DNA of 64,000 bases, from contig CM063290.1 in the NCBI GenBank assembly GCA_032173965.1, positions 10,999,501-11,063,500 of the forward strand. Reading direction: 5' to 3'. Numbering within the stretch: the first letter of the stretch is position 1; every line of letters begins with the position of its first letter. The translations under genes were made by a program, and so were the position numbers. This DNA is from Sitta carolinensis (Eukaryota; Chordata; Aves; Passeriformes; Sittidae). A model generated the notes under the pieces. The model saw only the letters and a list, made by a program, of their open reading frames with translations, was not told the DNA's origin and searched no databases. Positions 38,701 to 52,042 of this stretch are shown piece after piece.

Positions 38701-41700
38701 GCATTAATGGGAAAAGAATGTTACAATTATCAGACTGCTCAGTGCTGAGCCAATTTACATGGCAATAATGCTTGGAGCCTTGCAGACACTAATGAGCATG
38801 CCTCTCCTTGCTGCAAGTGTCCGTGAAAATATTATTGCTGAGCCCATGGCAAAATCCACAGGCGCTCACCATTAAGAAGTGATCTGCATTTCTAGAGTAA
38901 AAATAGCTTCAGATGCAGGGGTAATGTTTTGACTGCACGCTAATTTGGCAAAGATTCATGAGATTCAGACTTCTAGGAAATTAAAATGTGGTGCAAAATG
39001 AACATAGCATCTGCTATGCACAAGAGCTCTTTTTGATCTTCCTCATGTTATCTTTTGTCTGTGTCTTTGACCTTATGATCTGCTTTAGCAGCAGGGGAGT
39101 GGATGTTGCTTGTTAGTCATCTTTATAGGCTTTTGTGAACTTGTGTGGCCACCTCTGGTGGGGTTTTCTTTCCCAATTATAAATGAGTCAACTAAGGCTG
39201 TATATACCTCATCAGCACTATGATGCTCGTTATTGCAGATGTAATTTTTGTTTCATTCCTCTCTACTGCTCTACTGCTATAGGAGTAAACAAGTTTCAAC
39301 CAGTCAGCCCTATTCTTGTCCACTCTTAGGAACACAACCTACTGCAGCAAAGTTGCTTTTCCCTTGGAGGTTGTTCTGAAAGACCAGCACTCTTGTGTGA
39401 GCCATTCCATAAAACCCATTGAGGAGATGTTCTACTTGGAGCATGCCAATCAGAAGATTACATGTCCAGATATTGATGGGTTTTACCCTGCCAGTGTGAC
39501 TCCAACTGTCAAGTGGTACCTGGTGAGAAGGGCTTACTTGGGCAGCAGGGGCATGCAGTGGTGTGTGTGAAAAAGCAGTGGTTGGCATGACAGTCATGGA
39601 ACTGCGTTTTGGAGTCTCTCCAGTGACGATGCTGTTAATGAAGCTTTACTAATTTTAAGAGCTGTGCTTCCATTAAGTTCAAGGGTAAAACTGCTCTTGG
39701 AAAGGAATTGAGAGCTAACACTGAAGCTTTTTTTGATCCATGCCCACTAGTGAAAAATACTCATTGGAGGGATTTAGGTGGCTCAGTTCAGTTATGGACA
39801 GTGTGCCTGACCTGCTGTGTGAGCCTCTCACTTCCCTGTAAAGGAAACTGTCATTCATATTCTCTCTTCTTTAAAAACCCCACCTGTTAATGAAAATTGC
39901 ATCCTTTCCAAAATCCTCTGAGGTCAGGAAGTGAAGTTGTACATCAGGCTCTGCAAGGACAATGGGTGTCCTGTTTGACACAATTCAGCAAACCTCTTTT
40001 TTGAAGACTGAGACATCTCTACCCCAACCTCCGTAGTTTTCTGATTATTAGACAGTCTCCAATCATCCTCAGGCTCTTGCCTACAGAATAACTGCTCAAT
40101 TTTATTAAGTTTGATTTCACTCTTTCTCTCTAGGTGGATTCCTTTAGTCAAGAGAGAATAAGAAGTCTCAGGGGATGTAAAGTCTGATAGTTATGAGAAT
40201 AAATTTTTTAATAGCATTCTTTACAGTGCTTTTGTAGTTCTAGATAGAAGATTTTGTATAAAATAATTTAATAATAACGGAAATTGTCAACAAATGGATC
40301 TGCTTATTTAAAACCAAAAATTTAAAAGACCCAGAAGAAAATCCCACCTCTAAAACCCTTCAGGAAAAACTTCCTCTTGTATCAAGAAGAGCTGTTTTAC
40401 TCCAGTAGTTTAAATGCTTTACTTGTATCGTTCATTGAAATTCACATCTCGGGAATCAATTAGCAGAATGAAACAAAAACCCCCTTGGAAGTAATTTTTC
40501 AGCAGCAAGTCATCCCATGCCTAATAAAAATCATTAAAAATGGTATATGACCCCTGTCTTAAACTACCCCATTAGGATGTATCTGATTTGGAAATGTACC
40601 ATTCAAAAATAATCTCTTAGAAAATGTGCACATCTTTGGGTTTTATGACAATCAAGATGTTATCTACATAACCTCTTTCTGAAAAGGGATCTCCAGCTTG
40701 GTATTTTGGCAGTTCTCCTGCCTTGCCTGACAGAAAGAGAGGAGTTATTAAGGTTTATGTACTACAGATTCTCATTTGCTATTTGCAAATTGTGGGCCTC
40801 ATCCTCAGCTGAAGCCAGCCAGGAGAGCTTGATTAGTCCCGAAAGATGGACATCAATGGGGTACATGTCCTTTAGCCTTAGTATCCATTTGTGAATACGT
40901 CATCATTTTCTTCTTATCACTTTTTACTTTTATTCTTCACTCTGCTGAGGTGCTTACTTTGATTGCCAAGGAACTTCTGGATCAGAGATCTCTGCTTTAT
41001 AAAATTGTCTGTGTTTAAAGTGGGATAAAGCTATTAGGGTCATCTGCTTCATCATTTTCATTTCCAAAGTGAACAGAGCAGTCTGTACTCCACCATACTC
41101 AAAGTTCATGGTATTTAGGTCTGACCTACATCATGATCCCAAGTGTCATATTAATAGTTTAAAGTCAGATCTTTGTAGTAGCATTTAAACCAATATCTGT
41201 ACTTTTGAATCCCAAACTCAAGTATTTTTCTGCCTGACTCCAGAACTGCAACTCAGTGGATGGCTTCTATGAGCGATATCCCCAAGGGCCCAGGCTTGTC
41301 ATTGGCATTGTCCGCAGTGCATATAAAGGGAATTACACTTGCATTGTGACATTCAAGGACCACGGAAGAACCTATAATCTCACCAGAACCATAAAGATGA
41401 AGGTGGTGGGTAAGAATGACTTTAAAATGTATAAAATGCATGTGGGTAGCTGCAGAAGTGGTGAAAACAGCTGGAAGAGTTTGTTGCAGGATCCTTTTGT
41501 GATTGTGTTCAATCTGCATTACCCAACTGACCTGGTGTATTTTTTCTTGCTGGGGTCAGACTTGTGTGACTGCCCAGAACATACTGCAGTAGAGGTCTCT
41601 CCCACCACCATGTCAAATGCCCCAAACACAGAGAGAGGCCATGCTCAGGCTGGTGAGGTTCAGCCCATGAGATGGCCAGGGGTACCCTCTGCTGGCATGT

Positions 41701-44700
41701 GAATGCATAACCTTGGCACTCCTGCTCGTGGTCTCCTGTACCCTTTGCTCGTCACTGTTTGTGGGATTGTCACTTCACAGCCAACTTGTCTTGATCTTCT
41801 TGGAATCTCAAAGCCGTTTCTGCTGGGGTTGAGACTGCTAATCAGCCAGAGCTCCAGGTACCCCCTGCTTGGACACATCCATCCCAGGCACAGATGTTCA
41901 GCCTACCTGCCAGGGAATTATAGAGTTTAAAAACCTAGTGAGCTATAGGATATGTTCTGAGTTCCACAGAAACGGCTGTTTTAAGGGTTGAAATAAATAT
42001 TTGGGACATGAAATGATGTTTGTATTTTGTTTTTTAGAAGCAGCAGTAAAAAGAAACTGGTGCAGGTTATACCTTGTGGGAGATGAGAAGGTTATAGAGC
42101 TCTTCAGATGTGAGAGGCCCAAGTTAGCTTACCTAAAATTAGGGGGAGCCTCAAAATCTGGATCTGGCCCTGAGTTTGGGGTCTAGGATTAGATTTGTGT
42201 GCATGGAATTCTGCAGCAGGAATGCATCATGACTTAGATTGGGGAATGTGTGGTGTGTTGCGCGGCGTTGGGAGTGAGGCTGCAAGGATTCCAGGTTTTC
42301 ATGAAGTGTGGGTCCCCATGGGGCTCTCTGTTGTCTCCTGCAGGATCTCCAAACAAGGCCTTGCCACCACAGTTCACCTCTCCAAATGAGAAAGTTGTGT
42401 ACGAGCTGGAAGCAGGTAAAGCCCAGCACTCACAGCCTGCTGGTGGGACAGGGAGACCCAGCCAGGCACAGAGCTCTGCCCTTTCCCTTGCAGAGCGCAC
42501 GAGCTGCCACGGGTTGCCTGGCAGACAGTGTGCAATGCCAGTTCTTGATGCCAGAGTGGGAGAGCACAGCTTTAAAAGTTGATTTTTTGCAATCACAACT
42601 AAAGACAGATACTCAGGTATGGAGATACAGAACTGTAGCTGCAGAAGCAGATGAAATGGGGACACTCAGCTGCTTAGGAGAATTCCTGCAGGACCTTGTC
42701 TCAGCCCTGGCCCTGGCTGTGGCTTGCTCCCATACTTCCTCATTCACCGCTAGAGTGGCTTCAGCCTTCTAGCCAATTCTTGCTCTTCTCCCTTTTTTTT
42801 GGCCGATGACTTCCGAATTAACAACAGCTCTCCTTCTGCTGACATCACAGCACTGGGTAATGGGGTACCATACCCTTTCCCTCACCCCTTCCCCCACGCC
42901 ATCAGTTTTACCTAATAGCTTTTTGGAGCAATTCCCTATATCAAATGGACTTGTCCCATTGCATTGCTATAATAAATGTGATGACAATGATGATGATTAG
43001 CACCAGAGTCTTCACTTTAACGAACAGCTCTTTTGGCTCAGAAGGTCAGATTTCATCCATAGTCCTCTGTAAGATAAAATCACTTACAGGCTGATCACCA
43101 AGATATTCACATTCCCAAGTCTGATCTTGAGCAGAAGTCAAATTCCTGAAGAAGTATTTCCAAACCAAGCGCTTTTGTGGAGCTTGATCCTTCACTTTAC
43201 GGCATCTGTCCCCTGTGCAGTGGGATTGATTAGCCCTGCCTGCCTTTCCAGGGAAGTGGTTGGCATGGAGCATGTCCCTTCGGGTGGGTCACTCGGTGCA
43301 GTTAAGGAATTTGTAACACATTTGAGAAGGCAGGACATTTTTTTCTATTTATCTGTTTGTCACAAATCATCATGTCCAGGGATGTTGAGTTGTTACTACA
43401 GTTTTTTCAGAAAGTGAATGTTGGCCTCATTCCTTCCTGATGGGAGGCAGAGCTCAGGCTGGTAGGATTTTGGAAAGCACTAAAGTAAGGGTGGTGCTGT
43501 TCCTGCGCTGCAATACCTCTTCTCCTAGGAGATGATGATCCTTTCTTTGCAGGTGATGACCTTATCCTGCCCTGTGAGGTTTTCTTTACATTCCTGAAGG
43601 ACTCCCGGACTGAGGTGTGGTGGACCATAGATGGGAAAAACACAGATGACATCACAGATCCCAAGATAAAAGTCACACAAAGGTAACATGTAACGTGAAC
43701 CTTCATTTGTATCTAATCTCCTGGGTCCTGTGTGGCTACAGGCATGTGACAGTCCTAATGGATTGTGCAGTCTCCCTGTTAGTCAGGAGCCCCTGTGTCT
43801 GCACCATGCTGTGGTGAGCACCAGGACCTCCAAGGGGGAGGCCTCCAGACCTGGACAGTGTCATCTTTTACAGATGGGTTTGAGGGAGCTTTGTTAACCA
43901 GTTCGCATCATCAGTTGTTCAGGTCCTGGTAGTGATGCCAACAGCTGATGCTCTTGTGGCACTTATGAAACAGGGGCAGACAATTCTATTTAGAGGAGTG
44001 TTCCCAAATAGCATAAAGGATAAAAGTGTTTCAGAGAAACAGGTTGAAAACAAAAGTACAATATTATACATAGTATTGATTAGGAAGAATAGAGATTCAA
44101 TCACATAAAGACCTCAAATGAGGATCAAAGTCCCATTTGCTGGATGCTGAATTACAAGTGGAAGGCAGTCACTGCCCCAGCTGATTTGCAAACCACTGTA
44201 GAAAAAGGAAAGGCAAAAGGAAATACTGTATCCTCATTTTGCAGTCGGTCAATTCAGGCAGAGAGAGACAAAGTGACTCATCCAGGACTGCATAGGGAAT
44301 GTGACGTGAGCTCTGAATCTTGAGTTCATGAGATCTTCTTGCTTATAGGCATTCCATTTCCTCTAAAAGGCAATGTGGCACAGCTGCAATGAGAAAATTA
44401 TGAGTGGTAAAATAAATAATAAGCAAAATCAGATAAAGGAATAGCTGCAGCTGTATTATAATCTGAAGTGTATATCGATTTATAAATATCAAGCTATGTG
44501 TTTTGGCCTTTTTAAAGGAAGAGGTTGTATCAGGCAAAGGAATTTCTCACTAAAATCTTGTAGCACTTTCACAGGAGTAATGCTCAAGTTTTTCTCTTGC
44601 AGTGAAGTTACTAGAGATTTTGAAGACAAAACTCTGACAAGGACTCTAACAGTTGCAAAAGCCACAGCAGAGGAGCTGAAGAGGAATTACACCTGCTATG

Positions 44701-47700
44701 CCAGGAATGCCAAAGGCGAGGAGCGAAGCCAGGCCGTAGTGCGCGTGAAAGGTACCGCTCCTGCAGGGAGGGCGGCAGGACAGGGAAGGGGAGGGCTGGG
44801 CAGGGCAGGGCTGGGAGGGCTGCTCAAGGGGGCTCTTGCTGCTGCCTTTAGCCTTGCCCTACAAAACCATAAGGGAGCAAAGAATTCCATTTGGCTTTCC
44901 TGCCTAACACAGTCTGTTCTGTAGGAACTGCTGTCATACTCCGCCCCTTCCATAGGCACGTTCCTGGGAAGAGAAAGGATAGATCTGTTGTCCTCATCCC
45001 ATCCATGTACAACTGAAGCAGAGCTGAGGGGACAGGCTTCTTGAAATTATTTCAGGTTATTTGGTTGGGTGAGGATTTTGTGTGACACCACAGCTACCAG
45101 TTGGCATCCTCCACAAGACAGTCTGCACTCGCTGGCATTGCTCAGGGAGGGAGGCAGTCGCACCACGACGCTCTCTGGTTTTACTCCTTGCTGTCATCAT
45201 GCTGCAGTCTAGGTACAGCCACCTCAGCATGGATGGTATAGACTGGATGACATGGATGATTCAGCTCTGCTTTGTGTGGGTTTTCCCTACATCTCTTTTT
45301 TTCATCAAAGATTTCGTTCTTGTTTCCTAGACCCACCTCTCAGAAATAAAAGCTATGTGAGGCTTTCTGATTTAGGTGGATTTTTCTGCCTCCTTATCAG
45401 CCTCATCTAGAGCTTCAACACCTGCTTTACACACTGTAAGCCAGACCTCCCCTCTCCCACAGGGAATGCTACCATGCCTTGTGTAGCTCACACCAGACAC
45501 CTTCTTCCCTCTACTCTGCATTATAAGCATGGGAAGTCTCACAGAGATCTTTACTGGAAGATCTCTTTCTTCTTGGTATTTGTCCTCCTTCTTTTTTAGT
45601 CTCATTCCATTGAAACAAGCCTTTTCTGGATTGTCAGGGAGGAACAATAGACCACACACATTACTAAGAAAGGCTGGAACCATCTGTTATTGTGTTCATA
45701 CTCATATATAATTCTTCTGGGGTGATAATATTTGTACATGTTGCAGAAGTGAATCTGAAATACTGAGATTATTTCTCTATATGTCAGTGCCTAAATACTG
45801 TTTTCTAGTGGACTGATCTGTACTATCCTCTCTTTTCCTCCCCAAGTCTGTCCTTGGTTGGTTGGCGGGTTTGCTCTAAGCAGACATGGTTACCCACCAC
45901 TCCTTCCTGCTCTGTTCCACAGCAAAATCCAAGAACCATCCCTAGCTGCTGCTGGCAGAGCAACCTTATGGTGAGCTCAGTGCAGCCTATCCCACTGCAC
46001 ATCCCATAGGAGCATTAGCATGCCCCTCAGCACCAGGCTTTTCACAAGTGGCTCTGTTGAGCTCTATATATTTATTGGCTCCAAGTCTTTCATTACATTA
46101 GGTCATATACATTTCTTGCTTTTTCTGGATGGTTTCCCTCTCCTTCTCATGTACTTCTGCTGTTCATCACCTAATGAACATTGATAAATTCCTTCCATTT
46201 TTGATTTTGTAATTCAGTTTTATTAAAAACTTATTAAATATTGAAATTTGGTGGTGTTTCCACTCCCTGTTGTTCTTTTATTGTGCAGTTTGCCAGTTTG
46301 CACATCAACTGCCACCAACAGAGGTGCCCAGGGATACAGTTAGAAATTTTCTGTCCTTAGTATGAAGAAGCAGCAGTGATGTGACAGACAGTGTATGAGT
46401 TGGAGGGGGCCTGTGATGTTCTGGCTTGATGCCCAAAGGTTGTCCTGTTTGTTTGCAAGCATTTTAGCTTTTCTGTAAGGGACTCTGATTCCTCTTTCAT
46501 GGTAGAAAAGTTAGGCCATGGCTAGTTATATCCTGGGTGTCAGTCTGGGACAAACCATGAGACCTGTGTCTGTTTGATAGGGAAGGAGAATGGTTACCAA
46601 TGCCTTTATTTTACTGCAGCTGCTTTATCTGGATCTCCTAGGTGTCAGGAAAGTTGTGTTGCCCCAAGAGTTTGCTGATGCGCTGAGAAGGCCATGTTCA
46701 TGTTCTGGCTTAAGACTGTGTGTCTTACTTTGGAAGACAGGTATCACTACGGACAAACAGGACCCTCTCCTGAAATGGAGAATCAAAAAAACAAAAAAAA
46801 GCAAACCAAAACTCCTCTATCTGAATTGTTATAATTTTAGAATTAAGGGGCTCTCAGGCAAAGACGTGAGGATATGGATAACAGTTCTTTACTTGTGTTT
46901 AGCAAGGCAAAACAGAACAACAATAACTATGATATGAACAGCAGACAGAACCAGGGAAACAGTCCCAGTTTTCTCTGCCGCTGGCACCGTTTCCCCGTTG
47001 GTGCGGTTCCCGACACAGGCAGCTGTGGTGCAGAGTGCCGGGATGCTGGAGATGGATCAGGAGCTCCCCGGCGGTGGCTGGAGCTGCAGCACGAGTCCCG
47101 GCAGGCAGGGGGTGCGGGCTGAGGCGTGGAGAACACTCGGAGCAGGAGCGAAGGAACAGCGAGGGGGGCAGGAACTGCAGCGGCTCCCGGCCAGGCACAC
47201 AGGGGCCAGGGTCAGGATTGCCGGGACATACCCGAAGAGACTGTGGCAGGAAAACCCCGAACTCCGCTCCAGTGGGGCCGGTGAAAAACAAGATCTGCCC
47301 GCCCGCAGTCTGAAAGCCACAGCCTCTTGTGTCTTCCCCCCACAAGCCCACCCCCAGCAAAAAGTGAAGTCCACATGCTCCTCCCCTCCCTCCACCTCAG
47401 CCACTTCTTTTGTCTTTCTTAACTATCCTTAAGTACCCAGAGATTCGTTCCCTGGCAACTTATGGGAAAAAAATTCTACAAGAGAACCCAACCCCCAACA
47501 CTCTGCAGGTTTCTTCCACCTACAGGTCGTTTTACACGTGGCTGCTCCAGGGTCTCACTCAGAGACAGAAGTCCACATATGGACTTGCTCTGCCAGCATA
47601 ACCAGACTTAATAACTCAGAATGGGGCTCCAGGGTGGCCAGCCATCACGTGTCCTGTCAGAAAAGCCTTGGCTTGGCCACCTTACTCTGAAGGGTCAGCT

Positions 47701-50700
47701 TGGCTCCTGGCTGTTCCTCTGTTGTGTTTGGCTGCACATGACACAAGCTTGTTCCTGCCCAGCTGAAGGTCCAACCTGTTCTTTAACCCTGACCTGCTGT
47801 TTATTTTTGTACTCAGTTGTAGCACCCAAGTACACTGTGGAGCTGGCCTGTGGCCTGGGTGCCACCATCCTGCTCGTTGTGGTGCTCATAGTCATCTATC
47901 ACGTGTATTGGCTTGAAATGGTCCTCTTCTATCGAGCTCATTTTGGAACAGATGAAACCATTCTGGGTAAGGAGTTAAAAAGCTTTCATTTATTTATCTT
48001 GCTGCAGGACAAGCCCTTTGTTTTCATATAGCAGTTTTCCTATAAGCTATTTTTAAACCTCTTCACAGCATAATGACATTTTGACCTTTCATTTCTTTAT
48101 CTACATGCAGTTGTGTGGGTCATTGCTCATTAGAGCAAGAGGAGTCAGGCTTTTGGCTCAGGGGAAAGGAGAAAGAAGTCCTCTGTATTCTCTGCAGAGG
48201 TGGAGCATGGACATGCCAGGCTCCCTGGGGCCCTGTCCTGCTGATCTAGTTGTATCATCCAATCTAGATTGTCAAGATATGTCATCAGGTTTCAGTAAGT
48301 CCTTGGTTTCCCTGGTGACTCTGTGTAAAGGATTCATGATCTGATCCAGAGTGATTTGCTTTAAAATGTGGGAAGGCATCCAAAAGGATGGATGTAGAAA
48401 TCACTGTTCTGTCCTCAGTTCTTCCACAGCTTCCCTGTGTTACTGGGAGTTCATTGCTAGGGACTCTGAGGTGAGATTTGCTCCTCTGGAGGAGGAGGAG
48501 GGTGTTTGAGCCCTTGCAGCTTGTGGTGTGAACCTGCCATGGGGGTGCGGCGGCTCTGGGAGGGTGTAGGCAGGGTGCAAGTCTCTGTCTGGTGGGACTG
48601 CTCTGTGGATAGACAGACAGCAGCGAGAGGGCGCAGAGTCAAAGATGTCAAACAGCAAAGGAAGCCTGGACAGAATGGGTTGGTCTGTGGAAACCAGCGT
48701 GCCATAACTTGCAGCCTGGGCTCCACGTGAGCCTGCCCACCTGCTTCTCTTGTGAGCCAGAGGCCCAACATGGGCAGTGTCACAGGTGTCCCTTGTGCCC
48801 TTTGTGTCCCCTGTGCTGCCCAGACGGGAAGGAGTACGACGTGTACGTGTCCTACGCGCGCAACGCCGAGGAGGAGGAGTTTGTGCTGCTGACACTGCGG
48901 GGAGTCCTGGAGAATGAGTTTGGGTACAAGCTGTGTATCTTCGACAGAGACAGCCTCCCTGGGGGAAGTGAGTATCTCACAGGGGGCTGTGTTCCATGCA
49001 TGTCCTCTATTGTTCTTCAAGGTATTGATCATTGATTGCAACAAGCCTACCCAGATTATCTTTTGGGTTTTTTGTTAATGAACTCTTTATGTTGTCTTAT
49101 AATGTTTTTGCTTCACATGACAGTGTTGCAGATGCTCCAGGCCACCGAAATGGCTGCTGTGGGGGTGGTGGTTGGTTGTTTCAGTTGTTCTCTCCAGAAG
49201 TGATGTGCAGGAATGTCAGCGTGGGGAACTGGAAAACTGATCTTCATGCAAGCCCTCTGAGCTGCCTTAAAAAATGGGATAAAGTCAAGGCTAGAAGAGG
49301 CAGGGAAAGCGCTATACTGGATCAGCTCACAGAGGGTAATAGTGAATCCTTGTAAAAACCAGGATTGTCTACTTCAGGAAGGAGTGAAAGATGCCAAAAT
49401 CAGTGAGAAGATAATGTGCATCCCCATTCATCCAATTAGGGAGTTTGTGTCTAATATAAGCTACTATTATTAAAAGTACTTTGTTGCAGGTAGTGAGACT
49501 GATCTCTTCAGTAAGATGTAGTCCTCTTTCACTGTTTTGAGATAAGTCATACAAAGTTCTGGACATAGTGTCGGCTGAGGGAGGCAGGGAATCACCAAGA
49601 ATGGAAGTTTGTGAAGCTATCCAGATACACATGCTTTCACACAAGTTCCACAGGAAGGGCAAAATCTAGACAGCGCTCTTGATTTTCAGTTTTTGGGAGG
49701 CTGAATTGGTCCTATGATCCTGATGCCTATTAAAAGTTCAAAGTCTGAATTTCTGCCAGTGCAGACTCCCCCACTTTGAGTTCATGGGCTTTGGCTCAGG
49801 ACCCCACTGGTGACAAAACCTGTGCTAAGAAAGTCCGTTGGGGAGTCCCTTTTGAGTAGGAACAGGAGAGACTGCTGGATTCTCAGCCCACCTACCTGAC
49901 AAAGGGAACAGAATCAGTCTGGGTTCTGTTATCTTTCTTTCATAGATTGTTGCCAGCATCCAGGAGCACCTTGAAGTTTGAGGGTAAATAGATATGTGTA
50001 TCTCAGTGAGACAGCTGCAATCCTGGTGCTGTTCCTTCTTGAAAAGAACCTGAATAAACATGGCAGGGCACCCTCTGGACTCAAATTGCTTGATGCCAGT
50101 GTCAGGCTCAGAGCAGGTTTTCTCTGAGCCGTTTTCACCAGATGTCCATCTCCCTCCTGTTCCCTCTGCTGCTTCTAGCCCTGTTCACTTTGGAGGGTGT
50201 AATTTTTCTCCCAGCACAGCTCTCCTGGGCTCTCTGTCCTTCATCTTATCCCCAAATGTTTCCATCTTTTCCCCCTCAGTCCCTGCCAGCCTGATGGCAG
50301 TGCCAGCCCTGTGGAGCAACAGCCGGAGTGGTTTGTCACTGCACTGCCATCCGTGATGCTGCTGGGGCTTCCCCGGAGCTTCTTAGCCAGGATTTGACTA
50401 ATCTCCTTCTCAGGAAAGCATGGCGGGCCAGGAAATAGCTTTTGGCAGCTGGTGTCATGCCTCCAGAGTGTGCATCTGTGTCATGGGTAGAGAGTTATGT
50501 TGTCCTTGATGAAGAAACAGTGGGAGATGGATTATCCCGTGAGTTAGCTGACAGGAACTAATCAAACGTGCTTGACAGCTAAATGAAGTTGTCTGTCAGC
50601 ATTATTTTACTCTCCATTGTAATTTCTGACCAGTCAAGAGTGTTCCTTATCAAGGGTGTGGGAGATCCTGCAGCAGAGAGTGCAAGTGCCCAGATTTGCA

Positions 50701-52042
50701 CTTACAAGGGATTTTCACATTAATTACAGGAAGGAGGCCAAGGACAGTCTACCTGCAGATGTCAGAAAATTAAAGAGGATCCACAGTTACCATGACATTT
50801 CTCCAGCTCAAAGGGTGTCATTTTTTGGACACTTCACTAAGAGTTCTCAAGGCATTTCTAAAAATGCTCTAATCTGCTTTCATAGATGACGGCAGCAGGA
50901 ACAGACGGATGAGTAACAGGAGTTAGGATGGTAGCATTACCAAAGCAAATTATCCCATGATGACACTGAGGGAGGATGTAAATACTTACTTTATGCGGGG
51001 AAACTGTGGCAAGAGGAGTGAAGGGAGTATCCAGAGTCATTCTGGACGTTTGCCAGAGGAGGATGTAAGCATAGACATTCAGGCTTCCTGAAGCCTCTTC
51101 AGGGTGACTCTTTTCCTTTGAGTTCATGTGTTATGCATCTGGCAGTTCCCTTATTTGCTCCAGAGAGCCTATTTTTCCCCTCTCACTAGAAGGAAGCTAA
51201 ATCTCAGCCCAAGATCAGCAGCCCTCTTGGCCACAAGGCATCCTCACAGCTGGGTGGCGTCATTGATGTGCAGTACAGGGACTTTTAAGTGTAGCTTTCT
51301 TGGTTTTCTCTGTGTAGCATGGGGAGGAGGAAATGCATCTTGAGGTAGTCTAGAGCTGATGGAGAAGATGTCACTGAATGGGGTAGTGAGAACCAGTCCT
51401 GGTGGAGGTCCCACCTGGAGTTGTTTGCAGGGTTGGGAAGCACCAGTGGAGGCTAGAAAGGGCCTCCAAAGGATGTACTGTCCCCTTCAAGAGGCACCTG
51501 GTGTCACAGCAGCAGCTCAGCAGCATGTTCTTGGGCATCACTAATCACCTCAATGTTTCTTTCTCCCAGTTGTCACAGACGAAACCCTGAGCTTCATCCA
51601 GAAAAGCCGACGTCTGCTTGTTGTCCTGAGCCCCAACTACGTCTTGCAGGGGACACAGGCCCTGCTGGAGCTCAAGGCTGGCCTAGAGAATATGGCCTCC
51701 AAGGGCAACATCAAAGTCATTCTAGTGCAGTACAAAGCCATCAAGAAGAGCAAAGTGAAGGAGCTGAAGCAGGCCAAGGCGGCCTTGAATGTCATTAAAT
51801 GGAAAGGCGAGAAATCCAAGTTCCCAAAGGGCAGGTTCTGGAAGCAGCTGCAGGTGGAAATGCCAGTGAAAAAAATTAGCAGGAGTTTAAGCCTTGAAGG
51901 GTTGATGCATATCCCTGAAAAATGTTTGACACAATCAGAAAACAAACCAAAACACATCACAAAAGTCCACAAGTTAGGCCAGGGAGTGGGGAGGAACTCA
52001 GGGTTCCATGAAGGACCATGTCCCGAGCATTTCAGAGGATAG
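26663..52042 (+). CDS. IL1RAP: IL1RAP, interleukin-1 receptor accessory protein, membrane isoform (spliced, 10 coding exons, 609 aa)
   Basis: This is the shared signalling subunit of IL-1-family receptors (IL-1R1, and by family knowledge the IL-33 and IL-36 receptors). It joins the ligand-bound primary receptor at the cell surface and pairs TIR domains to recruit MyD88. Exons: 26663-26729, 38297-38582, 39330-39522, 41244-41409, 42344-42415, 43553-43682, 44603-44751, 47817-47966, 48824-48967 and 51570-52042. All junctions are GT/AG and in phase. Domains: signal peptide 1 to about 21, Ig1 about 23-126, Ig2 about 136-237, Ig3 about 245-355, transmembrane about 363-385, TIR about 405-550. Landmarks are SERCDDW at the mature N-terminus, the NDTGNYTC Ig motif (N108-C115), TIR box 1 YDVYVSYA (409-416), box 2 [15 protein letters not shown] (438-452) and box 3 FW (542-543). 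N-glycosylation sequons lie at N58, N108, N112, N119, N212, N227 and N333. Human IL1RAP has 570 residues. The extra length here is a divergent, apparently frame-shifted C-terminal tail after about residue 566. Confidence 0.95.

Noticed and set aside
47035..47432. Overlapping open frames at 46998-47432 on both strands, possibly a gene in intron 8
   Set aside because: They fall in the CpG-rich core of the antisense LTR and show no domain.
51869..51875. A7 homopolymer as the site of the exon 11a frameshift
   Set aside because: Shifting frame at the A7 run would meet stop codons at about 51888 and 51903 before reaching the SLKNV relic, so the indel more likely lies at about 51906-51912.
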